Source of the DNA: Thalassotalea sp. ND16A
Lineage (GTDB): Bacteria; Pseudomonadota; Gammaproteobacteria; Enterobacterales; Alteromonadaceae
Assembly: GCF_000764205.1 (NCBI RefSeq)
Contig: NZ_JQDZ01000112.1
Coordinates: 62,001-126,000, forward strand
DNA: 64,000 bases
Direction of reading: 5' to 3'
Every line of letters starts with the position of its first letter. Position 1 is the first letter of the stretch. The position numbers were made by a program, and so were the translations under genes. Positions 33,954 through 45,787 of this stretch are shown here, in pieces. The notes beneath the pieces are model-generated. The model searched no databases and was not told where the DNA came from. It worked only from the letters and a program-made list of their open reading frames with translations.

Positions 33954-34541
33954 TTAGTGAATTTTATCTTCAGTGCCTTTTAACAAGCGCACAATATTGC
34001 TGCGATGTTTAAATAAAATAAGCAAGGACAGCATAGTTACTGAGTTGGTATATAGGGGCTTGATCAGCCAAGAGTAAAACGGCGCAAGTGACACCGTAAC
34101 AATTGCGGCTAACGAGGAATACTTTGTGGTTTTGGCAACAACGAGCCAGGTTACTACGATCGCCAGCGCAAATAGCCAGTTAATTGGTGCTAATGCACCA
34201 AAAGCTGTCGCCACCGCTTTGCCACCTTTAAAATTAAAAAATATTGGATACATATGACCAAGGCAGGCAGCAATGGCAATAAAGCCTAAATGTAATGGTT
34301 CTACCCCTAACCGATAAGCACCGTAAACCGGGATTGCGCCTTTTAGCACATCAAACACTAATACCGCTATGGCGGTTGGCTTGCCAGCTATCCTTAGGAC
34401 ATTTGTAGCGCCAGGATTATTAGAGCCCTGAGTCCTTGGATCGGGCAAACCACGCATTTTACAAATTAAAATGGCACTTGAAATCGAACCTAACAGGTAC
34501 GCCGCAACGAAAATTAACAAAGTTAACAGCATTAACAACAA
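33954..34541 (-). CDS. plsY: Glycerol-3-phosphate acyltransferase PlsY
   Basis: The 195-residue membrane protein has about five transmembrane helices and the three PlsY motifs: GSISSAIL near the N-terminus, [12 protein letters not shown] (phosphate-binding loop) and [21 protein letters not shown]. It transfers acyl groups from acyl-phosphate (made by PlsX) to glycerol-3-phosphate, the first step of phospholipid synthesis. AGGAGG lies 8 nt upstream of TTG 34541, which decides for a TTG start; the next ATG (34532) would be 17 nt away. It is convergent with tsaD and divergent from folB. Confidence 0.95.
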   Translation of the reverse strand: MLLMLLTLLIFVAAYLLGSISSAILICKMRGLPDPRTQGSNNPGATNVLRIAGKPTAIAVLVFDVLKGAIPVYGAYRLGVEPLHLGFIAIAACLGHMYPIFFNFKGGKAVATAFGALAPINWLFALAIVVTWLVVAKTTKYSSLAAIVTVSLAPFYSWLIKPLYTNSVTMLSLLILFKHRSNIVRLLKGTEDKIH

Positions 34542-34718
34542 AATTTTAGCCTCCTGTTAGTGATGAATTCGTCGATGTTTGTCGATTAAAAATTGACCAT
34601 GGTATTTATTCTGCCATTCTATCCGGTGAAATAGTAGTTTTTCTACTGCACTATAGGGTAAAATCCAGCATTATTTTATTTATACTCTTATTTTTCTACA
34701 ACTGGCGGCGTTTTTGTT

Positions 34719-35075
34719 ATGGATATTGTCTTTATTGAAGGTTTGCAAGTGCAAACTACCATTGGTTATTACGAGTGGGAAAAGAAAATAAAACAGTTAT
34801 TGGTGTTTGATTTACAACTGGGCACCGATATTAGTAAAGCCGCATCGGGTGACGAATTAGCGAAAACCTTAGATTATGCCGTTATTGCTACCTTAGTTGA
34901 TGAGTTTGCCAATGCCAACCCGGTTGATTTAATTGAAACCTTGGCTGAGCGATTAGCAGCTCATTTAATGGATGAGTTTGGTATCAGCTGGATAAAGCTG
35001 AAAATTGCTAAGCCAACGGCGGTAAAAGCAGCGGCAGCGGTAGGGGTTATCATTGAACGTGGTGTTCGTAGCTAA
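34719..35075 (+). CDS. folB: Dihydroneopterin aldolase FolB
   Basis: The 118-residue protein has the FolB signature: MDIVFIEGLQVQTTIGYYEWE, DYAVIATLVDEF and LIETLAERLAAHLM. It converts 7,8-dihydroneopterin to 6-hydroxymethyl-7,8-dihydropterin in folate biosynthesis. Its TAA overlaps the folK ATG by one base (TAATG), so FolB and FolK, catalysing consecutive steps, are translationally coupled. In E. coli folB occupies the same spot beside plsY but folK is elsewhere. Confidence 0.95.
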   Translation: MDIVFIEGLQVQTTIGYYEWEKKIKQLLVFDLQLGTDISKAASGDELAKTLDYAVIATLVDEFANANPVDLIETLAERLAAHLMDEFGISWIKLKIAKPTAVKAAAAVGVIIERGVRS

Positions 35076-35566
35076 TGGCGAAAGTATATATCTCAATTGG
35101 CAGCAATATTGACCGCGATCAGCAAATTATTAACGGTGTTGCCGCATTAAAAGCAACATTTGGTAAGGTGCAACTGTCTTCGGTTTATGAATGTGAGCCG
35201 GTGGGTTTTATTGGGGAAAATTTTTATAATTTGGTCGCTATGGTAGAAACCGAGCAACCGCCATCTTATATCGGTGAAATTTTAAAACAGTTAGAAAAAC
35301 AACAAGGCCGAATTGATTTTTCAAAGAAATTCAGCCCGCGACAACTGGATTTGGATATACTCTTGTATGATGATTTGATCATCAACACCCCGGTACAACT
35401 TCCTCGGAATGAAATTCCTAAAAATGCTTACGTATTACAACCTCTTGCTGAAATTGCCGGTGATTTAATTCACCCGCAACTGCAGCAAAGTTATCGTCAG
35501 TTATGGCAAAACTACGATAAAAATAAACAACAGCTGAAGAAAATTGCATTTTCATGGCCAAAATAG
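35075..35566 (+). CDS. folK: HPPK, 2-amino-4-hydroxy-6-hydroxymethyldihydropteridine pyrophosphokinase FolK
   Basis: The 163-residue kinase starts VYISIGSNIDRDQQI. It has the HPPK signature with FSPRQLDLDILLYDD (metal-binding DxD) and the substrate-side ENFYNLVAMVET and PRNEIPKNAYVLQPLAEI segments. It transfers pyrophosphate from ATP to the FolB product. The length is typical. It is coupled to folB by a 1-nt start/stop overlap. uppP follows after 83 bp and may be co-transcribed. Confidence 0.95.
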   Translation: MAKVYISIGSNIDRDQQIINGVAALKATFGKVQLSSVYECEPVGFIGENFYNLVAMVETEQPPSYIGEILKQLEKQQGRIDFSKKFSPRQLDLDILLYDDLIINTPVQLPRNEIPKNAYVLQPLAEIAGDLIHPQLQQSYRQLWQNYDKNKQQLKKIAFSWPK

Positions 35567-35649
35567 TCAATATCGACAGTAAACTGTTAATGACTGAACA
35601 ATAGAAAACAGAACAATAAAACAATAACATCAAGGAATAGCGCAATAAC

Positions 35650-36447
35650 ATGTCAACTTTAGAAATCATTATTTTGGCCTTAATACAGGGATTAACAGAG
35701 TTTTTACCCATTTCCAGCTCGGCCCATTTAATTTTGCCTTCGCAAATACTCGGTTGGGCAGATCAGGGCCTGGCATTTGATGTTGCAGTGCACGTGGGTA
35801 CGTTACTGGCGGTAATGATTTATTTTCGCAAAGAAGTCAGCAACATGATGTTTGCCTGGGGAAATTCGCTGGTAAAAAAACAACACAGCAATGACAGCAC
35901 ATTGGCCTGGTGGATTTTGTTTGCCACCATCCCGGCCGGTTTATTCGGGTTTTTTGGTAAAGACTTTATTGAAGAGCATTTACGTGCTGCCGCGGTGATA
36001 GCCTTAACTACCGTTATTTTTGGTTTGTTACTGGGCTTTGTCGATATTAAAAGCAAGCAAAATAAAGAGATCAATGATTTGGGCTTTAAAGGCGCGATGT
36101 ATATTGGTTTAGCGCAAGCGTTAGCGTTAATTCCGGGTACCTCTCGCTCTGGTATCACCATGACCATGGGCTTAATGCTGGGGCTAAACCGCATTGCCGC
36201 CGCGCGTTTTTCGTTTCTGTTATCTATCCCGGCCATTGCCATGGCGGGGAGTTATTTAACGCTGAAGTTAGTTACCGGTGTCGATGTGGTTGACTGGCAG
36301 GCGATATTTATGGGCTCATTTTTGGCTTTCATTAGTGCTTATGCCTGTATTCATTATTTCTTAATTCTGGTCGACAAATTAGGCATGATGCCATTCGTGA
36401 TTTATCGGCTAATTCTTGGCGCCTTCCTGTTTTGGTTTATTTCTTAA
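35650..36447 (+). CDS. uppP: Undecaprenyl-diphosphatase UppP (BacA)
   Basis: The 265-residue polytopic membrane protein has the two BacA signatures: [15 protein letters not shown] near the N-terminus (catalytic Glu in the E-rich motif) and [17 protein letters not shown] in the second half. It dephosphorylates undecaprenyl pyrophosphate to recycle the lipid carrier for peptidoglycan, O-antigen and other wall polymers, and gives bacitracin resistance when overproduced. An AAGGA box lies upstream of the ATG. It is convergent with cca; a shared terminator separates them. Confidence 0.96.
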   Translation: MSTLEIIILALIQGLTEFLPISSSAHLILPSQILGWADQGLAFDVAVHVGTLLAVMIYFRKEVSNMMFAWGNSLVKKQHSNDSTLAWWILFATIPAGLFGFFGKDFIEEHLRAAAVIALTTVIFGLLLGFVDIKSKQNKEINDLGFKGAMYIGLAQALALIPGTSRSGITMTMGLMLGLNRIAAARFSFLLSIPAIAMAGSYLTLKLVTGVDVVDWQAIFMGSFLAFISAYACIHYFLILVDKLGMMPFVIYRLILGAFLFWFIS

Positions 36448-36463
36448 TAGCTAGGTAACGTTT

Positions 36464-36488
36464 AACCGGACTTTTTATTGGTCCGGTT
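36464..36488. terminator. Bidirectional terminator between uppP and cca
   Basis: AACCGGAC (36464-36471) pairs with GTCCGGTT (36481-36488) over a T-rich loop. It lies just after the uppP stop and 6 bp before the cca stop, serving the two convergent genes. The T-run after the stem is short. Confidence 0.6.
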
Positions 36489-36494
36489 TGGCCG

Positions 36495-37775
36495 TCAGCC
36501 GCGCAGCAACCTTTCCTTCAACTGTCTAATTGCCGCAACTTTTGCTGTATCCATGGCCTCTTTAATCGCGAAACCTTTTAACCCTAACTCGACAAACTGA
36601 CGAGGGTTTATTTGTTTGCAGGCCGCAACCGCAGCTTGTAAATATTCGGCTTGTGGATAATCCTCATTTTCCTTACCCAATCGGCCGTTAAAGTCGGCGT
36701 GGCAGGCTAAAATAAACAACTCAAAATCATCAGCCTTGCGCCATACATCAAGCTGATTAAACATTTTCAATACGGTACTGGGCTTTAGCTCGAAAGCTTT
36801 ATGACAATGCAAATGAAACTCACACACCAATAAGCTCAAGCGTTTTATTTGATTGGGGACTTTAAATTGTACACAAACACGTTCAACTAACTCTAAGCCA
36901 GACTTCTCATGGCCGTGATGTGCAGGCCACTGGTTTTTTGGTGTTAAGCCTTTACCTAAATCATGGCAAAGGGCAGCAAAGCGTACGGCCACTTGACTAC
37001 CTTCACTGACGTTTGCATTAGCGCTAAGCTTAACGGCTTGGCGCAATACCATCAGGGTATGAATACCGCTATCAATTTCACCATGGTGCTGCTCAGGGTT
37101 AGGGATACCCCATAAGTTGTCAAGTTCTGGCCAAAGCACTTTCAATGCTCCGGTTTGGTGCAATATTTCAATAAACACTTCTGGGTTATCTTCTGCGAGC
37201 GTCCGAGAAAACTCTTTCCACACTCGGTCTGGAGTAAGATTATTCAACTCACCGTCTGCAGCCATGGCTTGCATCAGTTTGATGGTTTCAGTCGCTACGG
37301 TAAAACCTAAATAGTGGTATCTGGCGGCAAAGCGGGCAACTCGCAAAACCCGGAGTGGATCTTCTACAAATGCGGCGGATACATGGCGGAGAACTTTATT
37401 TGCAAGATCTTGCTGGCCATTAAACGGGTCAATGATATTCCCCTTGCCGTCCATTACCATGGCATTTACGGTGAGGTCTCGACGCCGTAAATCTTCTTCA
37501 ATGGTTACATCTGGCTCGCTATAGCAAACAAAGCCGGTATAGCCTTTGCCTTGTTTGCGTTCGGTTCGCGCAAGGGCATATTCTTCTTTGCTGTGCGGAT
37601 GCAAAAATACCGGAAAATCTTTGCCTACTTGCATAAAACCCAACGCTAACATTTGCTCAGCGGTGGCACCAACAACCAGAAAATCACGCTCAAGGATTTT
37701 ACGGTTGAGTAAATGATCCCGAACAGCACCGCCAACTAAAAAAGTGTTTAATGAAGAGGTAACGTCTTTACTCAT
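36495..37775 (-). CDS. cca: CCA tRNA nucleotidyltransferase (multifunctional)
   Basis: The 426-residue enzyme has the class II nucleotidyltransferase head (GGAVRDHLLN, then RDFLVVG and RRRDLTVNAMVMD), the neck, and a C-terminal HD domain (HDLGKG with ...HHGHEKSG). The head adds or repairs CCA at tRNA 3' ends; the HD part gives the phosphatase/phosphodiesterase activities of gammaproteobacterial Cca. The tRNA in this window encodes its own CCA, so Cca would act in repair. In E. coli cca lies beside ygiM and bacA; here about 14 kb separates it from ygiM. Confidence 0.95.
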   Translation of the reverse strand: MSKDVTSSLNTFLVGGAVRDHLLNRKILERDFLVVGATAEQMLALGFMQVGKDFPVFLHPHSKEEYALARTERKQGKGYTGFVCYSEPDVTIEEDLRRRDLTVNAMVMDGKGNIIDPFNGQQDLANKVLRHVSAAFVEDPLRVLRVARFAARYHYLGFTVATETIKLMQAMAADGELNNLTPDRVWKEFSRTLAEDNPEVFIEILHQTGALKVLWPELDNLWGIPNPEQHHGEIDSGIHTLMVLRQAVKLSANANVSEGSQVAVRFAALCHDLGKGLTPKNQWPAHHGHEKSGLELVERVCVQFKVPNQIKRLSLLVCEFHLHCHKAFELKPSTVLKMFNQLDVWRKADDFELFILACHADFNGRLGKENEDYPQAEYLQAAVAACKQINPRQFVELGLKGFAIKEAMDTAKVAAIRQLKERLLRG

Positions 37776-37920
37776 AGGTTTTTAATGCTTTTTCAGCTAT
37801 TTATTTAAATTATTGATAAGTGTATCGCAAAAAACCAAGGTTAAATAGCCGCTATTTTTGACATCGGTAAAGTTACAGGGTAATTTCAGAAAAGAGTTTC
37901 TTAAATAATGTTCGCCTTAT

Positions 37921-39549
37921 ATGTATAACGGTTATACCGACTATTTTAGTCTGACAGATGTTCCCTTTTCAATTGCTCCTAACCCCCGCTATTTATTTAT
38001 GAGTGCGCGCCATAAAGAAGCGCTTGCCCATTTAACTTATGGTTTGGGCGATGCGGGAGGTTTTGTCATGCTAACGGGGGAAGTTGGCACTGGCAAAACT
38101 ACGGTATCTAAATGCTTGTTAGAACAACTTCCCGGTAATACCCAGGCAGCATTTATTTTAAATCCCACGTTATCGGCGAAGGAATTGTTAGCAACGGTAT
38201 GTGATGAACTGCATATTGAGCATGGCGCGGAGCAAACCAGCTTAAAAGTACTCACCGATCTGATTTTGAAACACTTATTAGATAATTACAGCCAAGGCAA
38301 AAACACCTTGTTAATTATTGATGAAGCCCAGCATCTGCAAGCTGAAGTGTTAGAGCAGTTACGCTTATTGACTAATTTAGAAACTCATACCAAGAAGTTA
38401 TTGCAGGTAATTTTAATTGGTCAGCCGGAATTACAAGAGTTGTTAAAACGCCGGGACTTACGGCAGCTGGCGCAACGTATTACTGCCAGATATCATTTGT
38501 TGCCGTTGAATAAAGCCGAAGTGAAGTTGTACATCGAACATCGTTTGTCTATCGCCGGTTGTCAGCGGCCACTATTTAGCAAAGCCGCGTTTGCCTTGAT
38601 CCATAAGTTATCGGGTGGTGTGCCACGTTTAATCAACCTGTTATGTGACAGGTCATTGTTAGGTGCCTTTAGCAAAGAGAAAACTCAGGTTGATAACAAC
38701 ATAGTGTATCAATCGGCAGAGGAAACGTTAGGTTTAGAGATGAGTGCTTACAGCATTTGGCAGAGACCCTGGCTGAAAAAATCGTTAGCTGGTGCCGCAA
38801 TGCTAATTTTTGCCTGGTCTGGGTTTAGTCTGGCTAAGTTTCAACTTGCTGAAATTGACCAGGCAAAAATGGCCGATGTAAAAAACCTTGCAGCTCAACG
38901 TGAACAACAATTAGCGCTACAGTTAACACGTATCCCCAATGCCTTGATTAACCAATCGAGGGAGTTAGACCAGGCATTTTCGCAACTGTTCAGCCATTGG
39001 AAAGTTCAGTATTCTGGCACTGCCGCTGCATCATCGCAACCATGTGAAACGGCGCTAAGCTTACAATTGCAATGTTACTGGTATCAAGGAGAATTTGATA
39101 CGCTTAACGCCTTAGGGTACCCCGCGGTAGTACAATTACTTGATAGCAATAATACCCCGTATTATGCCACTTACCTGCCGAGCGAAACCGAACAGGTGCA
39201 GCTGATTTTGAATCAAACCAGCCATTGGCTCAGTAAAGATTACTTTCAGCAAATTTATCTAGGCAGTGCCGTGGTGTTATGGCGCAGCCCAGAGGAGTTT
39301 ATTGATGTTATTGACGAAAGTAGCTCAGCCGAATTGGTGCAATGGCTAGAAAACAACTTAAGCAAACAGCAAGGCCGGCAAACAAGAGCAATTAACCGGG
39401 TTGATGCGTTGCTAAAAAACCAGGTAGGGCAGTTTCAACAGCGCAGCGGCTTAGTGATAAATCAACATGCAGATACCGAAACTGTGATGGTGTTGGCGAA
39501 ACCGGTATCATTACTTGCTATGACTGCAACGAACAAGGAGGTGGAGTAA
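37921..39549 (+). CDS. gspA: GspA/ExeA-type AAA ATPase of type II secretion
   Basis: The 542-residue protein starts with the ExeA-type FSLTDVPFSIAPNPRYLF motif. It has Walker A GEVGTGKTT (53-61), Walker B TLLIIDEAQ and sensor regions, then one transmembrane helix (about 290-308) and a periplasmic C-terminal region with a putative peptidoglycan-binding part. ExeA with ExeB multimerises at peptidoglycan to let the type II secretin (GspD) assemble. The TAA overlaps the gspB ATG by one base. The main gsp operon is not in this window. Confidence 0.9.
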   Translation: MYNGYTDYFSLTDVPFSIAPNPRYLFMSARHKEALAHLTYGLGDAGGFVMLTGEVGTGKTTVSKCLLEQLPGNTQAAFILNPTLSAKELLATVCDELHIEHGAEQTSLKVLTDLILKHLLDNYSQGKNTLLIIDEAQHLQAEVLEQLRLLTNLETHTKKLLQVILIGQPELQELLKRRDLRQLAQRITARYHLLPLNKAEVKLYIEHRLSIAGCQRPLFSKAAFALIHKLSGGVPRLINLLCDRSLLGAFSKEKTQVDNNIVYQSAEETLGLEMSAYSIWQRPWLKKSLAGAAMLIFAWSGFSLAKFQLAEIDQAKMADVKNLAAQREQQLALQLTRIPNALINQSRELDQAFSQLFSHWKVQYSGTAAASSQPCETALSLQLQCYWYQGEFDTLNALGYPAVVQLLDSNNTPYYATYLPSETEQVQLILNQTSHWLSKDYFQQIYLGSAVVLWRSPEEFIDVIDESSSAELVQWLENNLSKQQGRQTRAINRVDALLKNQVGQFQQRSGLVINQHADTETVMVLAKPVSLLAMTATNKEVE

Positions 39550-40541
39550 TGTCGTATATAATTGATGCTTTACGCAAATCAAATTCAACCTCAACAGCCA
39601 CCGCGGATGAGGCAAATAATTCGTTCGCTCAGCAACTGAGTTCCGCTGAATCTAACCCGAAGAGTCGCTTTCGATTTTATCAGCCAGTGAGTCTGTTGCT
39701 GTTCGCTATGGTATTTATGTTTGCCGGGTACATTTTGGGAGGCGGTGCTGAGCTAATCATTAATGCTGTTCAGGAGCAAAAAATAACGGCTTTGCCCAAT
39801 GACACAAAGAAAGAAAATACCAACACTGAGGCTGAAGGGCTAAAACCTTACTATGGCATGCAAAGTGCTGCTGCCCAGTATTTCTTAATACCTGATATTT
39901 ATAATCAACAGCTGATAGCAGGCAAAAAGCAGCTAGCTAAGGATGCGCAGGCAAAACTGTTAGCTCAGCAAAATGCCCAGCAACAAGCCAAACAGCAAGA
40001 ATTAAATAAACAAATTCAATTGGCGATTGCAGAACAAGGGTTGTTGGTGAAAAATTCAGCCAATGATACCGCTAACAACGCTAGCAACAAAAATAATCAA
40101 CCGACAGAAACCGAACCAGTTAAATTATCGCTCAATAAAGCAGCGCTTGATGGTGTCTCGCCTGAGTTACTACATGCGTTTGAAACTGCGATTGATGATA
40201 GCAATAGTGGCACTTTTACCGACACTGAAAATAACGCCAATGATGATGCTGGCAGTGATATTGCGCCGAGCTTAAAGAAACATGGTTTAGTGTCTGATAG
40301 CGGGGTGAAATCTTTAGCGTTAATGCCGATGTGGTTACAAAAGGAAGTGCCGATATTACACTTTTCATTACATATGTATAGCTCTGAATTGGCCAATAGC
40401 TGGGTACGTTTAAATGACCAGGATTACTATACCGGTGATGCTACTCCGGGCGGTTTGATCATCGAAGAGATACAACCACAAAAAGTGATTATGCAGTATA
40501 AAGGGCAAAGATTTAGTTTGCCGGCGCTGTCTAACTGGTAA
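39549..40541 (+). CDS. gspB: GspB-type general secretion pathway protein
   Basis: The 330-residue protein begins MSYIIDALRKSN, the signature of GspB/ExeB. One transmembrane helix follows (about 48-66), then a low-complexity Ala/Gln/Asn-rich linker (about 120-190). The C-terminal GspB domain carries VPILHFSLHMYSSELANSWVRLN and RFSLPALSNW. It partners GspA at the inner membrane in secretin assembly. It overlaps gspA by one base, so the two are coupled. Confidence 0.9.
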   Translation: MSYIIDALRKSNSTSTATADEANNSFAQQLSSAESNPKSRFRFYQPVSLLLFAMVFMFAGYILGGGAELIINAVQEQKITALPNDTKKENTNTEAEGLKPYYGMQSAAAQYFLIPDIYNQQLIAGKKQLAKDAQAKLLAQQNAQQQAKQQELNKQIQLAIAEQGLLVKNSANDTANNASNKNNQPTETEPVKLSLNKAALDGVSPELLHAFETAIDDSNSGTFTDTENNANDDAGSDIAPSLKKHGLVSDSGVKSLALMPMWLQKEVPILHFSLHMYSSELANSWVRLNDQDYYTGDATPGGLIIEEIQPQKVIMQYKGQRFSLPALSNW

Positions 40542-40544
40542 ACT

Positions 40545-40582
40545 AGGGTCAGAGTCAGGTATTTAAAGCTGACTCTGACCCT
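40545..40582. terminator. Perfect 13-bp palindrome, bidirectional terminator between gspB and leuD
   Basis: AGGGTCAGAGTCA (40545-40557) and TGACTCTGACCCT (40570-40582) are perfect inverted repeats with a 12-nt loop, followed on the plus side by GGTTTTTA. It lies directly after the gspB stop and 6 bp before the leuD stop. Its GGGTCAGAGTCA sequence resembles palindromes that recur in other marine gammaproteobacteria, so it may be a repeat co-opted as a terminator. Confidence 0.75.
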
Positions 40583-40587
40583 GGTTT

Positions 40588-41184
40588 TTATTGCCAGGCG
40601 GGTAGTTGCTGTTCAAAGGTATCGATTTGATCGGCAATTTCTAGGGTCCAGCCAACCGCATCAACACCATTTTCTAAACAGTACTTTTGAAACGTGGTTA
40701 ATGTGAATGGATATTCCTTCGTGCCGTTAATGACTTTCATTGCCACAAGATCAACGGTAAGTTCCAGCTTGCCTTGTGCCGTTTGCTGAAATAAATCATC
40801 GACTACCGCTTCCTCTAACACTACCGGCAAAATACCGATGTTGATGCAGTTGCCATAAAAAATATCGGCAAAACTCGCGGCAATAACCACTTTGAAACCG
40901 TATTCCTGAATGGCCCAGGGGGCATGTTCACGGCTAGAGCCACAACCAAAATTTTCGCGAGCAAGTAACACACTTACGCCGTCGTATTCTGGCTTGTTGA
41001 GAATAAAGCTTGGATCGGGTTGTAAACCATTATCATCTAAAAAGCGCCAGTCGTGAAACAAATGCTGGGCAAAACCGGTACGGGTGGTTTTTTGCAAAAA
41101 CTGTTTCGGAATGATTTGGTCGGTATCGATGTTGGCACGATCTAAGGGGACAACAAACCCTGTATGTTGAGTAAATTTTTCCAT
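40588..41184 (-). CDS. leuD: 3-isopropylmalate dehydratase small subunit LeuD
   Basis: The 198-residue subunit has the swivel-domain signature: [27 protein letters not shown] at the start (quoted in part: [13 protein letters not shown]) and [18 protein letters not shown]. With LeuC it isomerises 2-isopropylmalate to 3-isopropylmalate. It is the last gene of leuABCD, 10 bp after leuC. Confidence 0.97.
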   Translation of the reverse strand: MEKFTQHTGFVVPLDRANIDTDQIIPKQFLQKTTRTGFAQHLFHDWRFLDDNGLQPDPSFILNKPEYDGVSVLLARENFGCGSSREHAPWAIQEYGFKVVIAASFADIFYGNCINIGILPVVLEEAVVDDLFQQTAQGKLELTVDLVAMKVINGTKEYPFTLTTFQKYCLENGVDAVGWTLEIADQIDTFEQQLPAWQ

Positions 41185-41194
41185 GGTTATCTCC

Positions 41195-42589
41195 TTAGGC
41201 GTTTACGTCGGTGAAATGGCCAGCAATGGCGGCCGCAGCTGCCATCGCCGGGCTGACTAAATGGGTTCTGCTGCCTCGACCCTGACGACCTTCAAAATTG
41301 CGGTTACTGGTTGATGCACAACGATCGCCGGCTTGTAACTTGTCATCATTCATGCCCAAACACATTGAACAACCGGGTAATCGCCATTCAAATCCAGCTT
41401 CGGTAAATATGCTGGCCAAGCCTTCGGCTTCGGCTTGCTCTCGTACTCGATAAGAGCCAGGAACCACAATGGCGGTTACTGTATTTGATACTTTTTTACC
41501 TTTAACCACGGCCGCAGCAATGCGTAAATCTTCAATGCGCGAATTGGTGCAAGAGCCGATAAAGACGTTGTTTATTGCAATCTCGCTAATCTTGGTACCC
41601 GGTGTTAAATCCATATACTTTAGCGCGTTAATGCAAGACTCACGTTCAATTGGGTCACTAAAATCTTCCGGTGCTGGTACGACATCATCAATGGCGGTGA
41701 CTTGCCCTGGGTTTGTACCCCAAGTAACCTGTGGCTTGATCTGGCTAGCATCAATACTCACCGTAGTGTCAAATCCAGCATCTGCATCGGTTTGCAGAGT
41801 TTTCCAATCTGCAACCGCTTGTGCGAAAACCTCGCCTTTCGGGGCGTTTTCTTTATCGCTTAGGTAATCGAAGGTAATTTGATCCGGGGCGATTAAGCCA
41901 GCCTTAGCGCCAAATTCAATGCTCATGTTACACACCGTCATGCGCTCTTCCATCGTCAAGGCACGGATAGCGTCGCCAGTGTATTCAATCACATAACCGG
42001 TGGCACCGGCATGGCCGACTTTGCCGATAATGGCTAAAATAATATCTTTGGCACTAATACCAAGGTTTACTTTGCCTTCAACTTTGATATTCATCGTTTT
42101 CGCTTTGTTTTGACGCAACGTTTGTGTGGCCAAAACGTGTTCTACTTCAGAGGTACCAATACCAAAGGCCAAGGCACCAAAAGCGCCGTGGGTGGCGGTA
42201 TGGGAATCGCCACAAACAATCACTTGCCCTGGTAACGTTAAGCCTAGCTCTGGCCCCATCACATGCACGATGCCCTGGTTTTTATGACCCATGCCAAAAA
42301 GTTTAACGCCAAAATCGGAACAATTTTTTTCTAGCGTTTTTAACTGATTGGCACCATTGGCACCGGCGGCATCAATATCACATTTTTTGGTTGAAATATT
42401 GTGATCCATCGTCGCAATGGTTCGGCTTGGGCTATGCACCGGGCGCTGATGAAATTTTAAGTTGGCAAATGCCTGTGGTGACGTGACTTCGTGCACTAAG
42501 TGACGGTCAACAAAGATAAGTGGTGTTTCACCGGCTTTGTCTTGTACTAAGTGTCGTTGCCATAATTTTTCGTATAAAGTGGTAGCCAT
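41195..42589 (-). CDS. leuC: 3-isopropylmalate dehydratase large subunit LeuC
   Basis: The 464-residue subunit has the aconitase-type 4Fe-4S ligands: Cys in [13 protein letters not shown] and the CSMCLG pair. The substrate-side motifs [14 protein letters not shown] and [16 protein letters not shown] are also present. It provides the [4Fe-4S] active site of isopropylmalate isomerase. It lies third in the leu operon. A TCGGGA/TCCCGA hairpin occupies the 74-bp leuB-leuC gap and may protect or process the message. Confidence 0.97.
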   Translation of the reverse strand: MATTLYEKLWQRHLVQDKAGETPLIFVDRHLVHEVTSPQAFANLKFHQRPVHSPSRTIATMDHNISTKKCDIDAAGANGANQLKTLEKNCSDFGVKLFGMGHKNQGIVHVMGPELGLTLPGQVIVCGDSHTATHGAFGALAFGIGTSEVEHVLATQTLRQNKAKTMNIKVEGKVNLGISAKDIILAIIGKVGHAGATGYVIEYTGDAIRALTMEERMTVCNMSIEFGAKAGLIAPDQITFDYLSDKENAPKGEVFAQAVADWKTLQTDADAGFDTTVSIDASQIKPQVTWGTNPGQVTAIDDVVPAPEDFSDPIERESCINALKYMDLTPGTKISEIAINNVFIGSCTNSRIEDLRIAAAVVKGKKVSNTVTAIVVPGSYRVREQAEAEGLASIFTEAGFEWRLPGCSMCLGMNDDKLQAGDRCASTSNRNFEGRQGRGSRTHLVSPAMAAAAAIAGHFTDVNA

Positions 42590-42663
42590 TATATGCTCTC
42601 CAGGTATTAATTCTCAGTTAAGCTAAATTCGGGACGATGAATGCTGTTTATCCCGAGTTCAGT

Positions 42664-45331
<2,668 letters not shown>

Positions 45332-45410
45332 AATTTTGCCTTTGTGGATGTAGCCTTTTTGGGGTTAAGTTGCTACGTAGTTAGCTTAGCCCATTAATCA
45401 CATTACAGAA

Positions 45411-45441
45411 TGAAAAAACCCGCAATGTGACTTGCGGGTTT
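45411..45441 (-). terminator. leu operon attenuator terminator
   Basis: On the minus strand AACCCGCAA (from 45440) pairs with TTGCGGGTT (to 45417), a 9-bp stem with a 6-nt loop followed by a run of U. It ends 80 bp before leuA. The 5' arm can instead pair with TTGCGGGT inside the leader coding region (complement at 45480-45487), so two mutually exclusive structures exist, the classical attenuation arrangement. Confidence 0.85.
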
Positions 45442-45462
45442 TGGTTAATCAGTTAGTTTATT

Positions 45463-45540
45463 TTAAACGTCAGAATAACACCCGCAACTTTGAAGTAGCA
45501 GGAGGTTAAGTAGAATGCGTTGTTTAAAATATTTAGTCAT
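45463..45540 (-). CDS. leuL: leu operon leader peptide
   Basis: ATG 45540 to TAA 45463 encodes 25 residues with LLNLLLL at residues 10-16, six Leu codons in seven, using CTA, CTT, CTC and CTG. Ribosome stalling there when Leu-tRNA is scarce would leave the following TTGCGGGT free to form the antiterminator. Charged tRNA lets the ribosome reach the stop codon and cover it, allowing the terminator to form. The upstream ribosome binding site is weak. This is a strong call because peptide, alternative pairings and terminator agree. Confidence 0.85.
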   Translation of the reverse strand: MTKYFKQRILLNLLLLQSCGCYSDV

Positions 45541-45591
45541 TAATAATTATTCAGTTAAATAGAATTTTTATTTGATAGGGTAATTATTCTA

Positions 45592-45620
45592 ACAATAAGA
45601 CGTTTGCTCACGCCTGTCAA
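45592..45620 (-). promoter_or_regulatory. Sigma-70 promoter of the leu operon
   Basis: On the minus strand a perfect TTGACA (45620-45615) is followed after 17 bp by TATTGT (45597-45592). Transcription would start about 45 bp upstream of leuL. Confidence 0.75.
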
Positions 45621-45787
45621 CAACGTTTTGGTTATATATTGTTGCGATTAGCTATGTCATTTTGCTGAAACCAATTTTCCTGCGTAAATTGAGTTGCCAA
45701 TGTTGGCATAGTAGTTAAATTGTGCACTCACTTTACCGGGCATTAAGTGATATAATTCAAGTTATTGTAATCAGATGTGCTTTTTTC

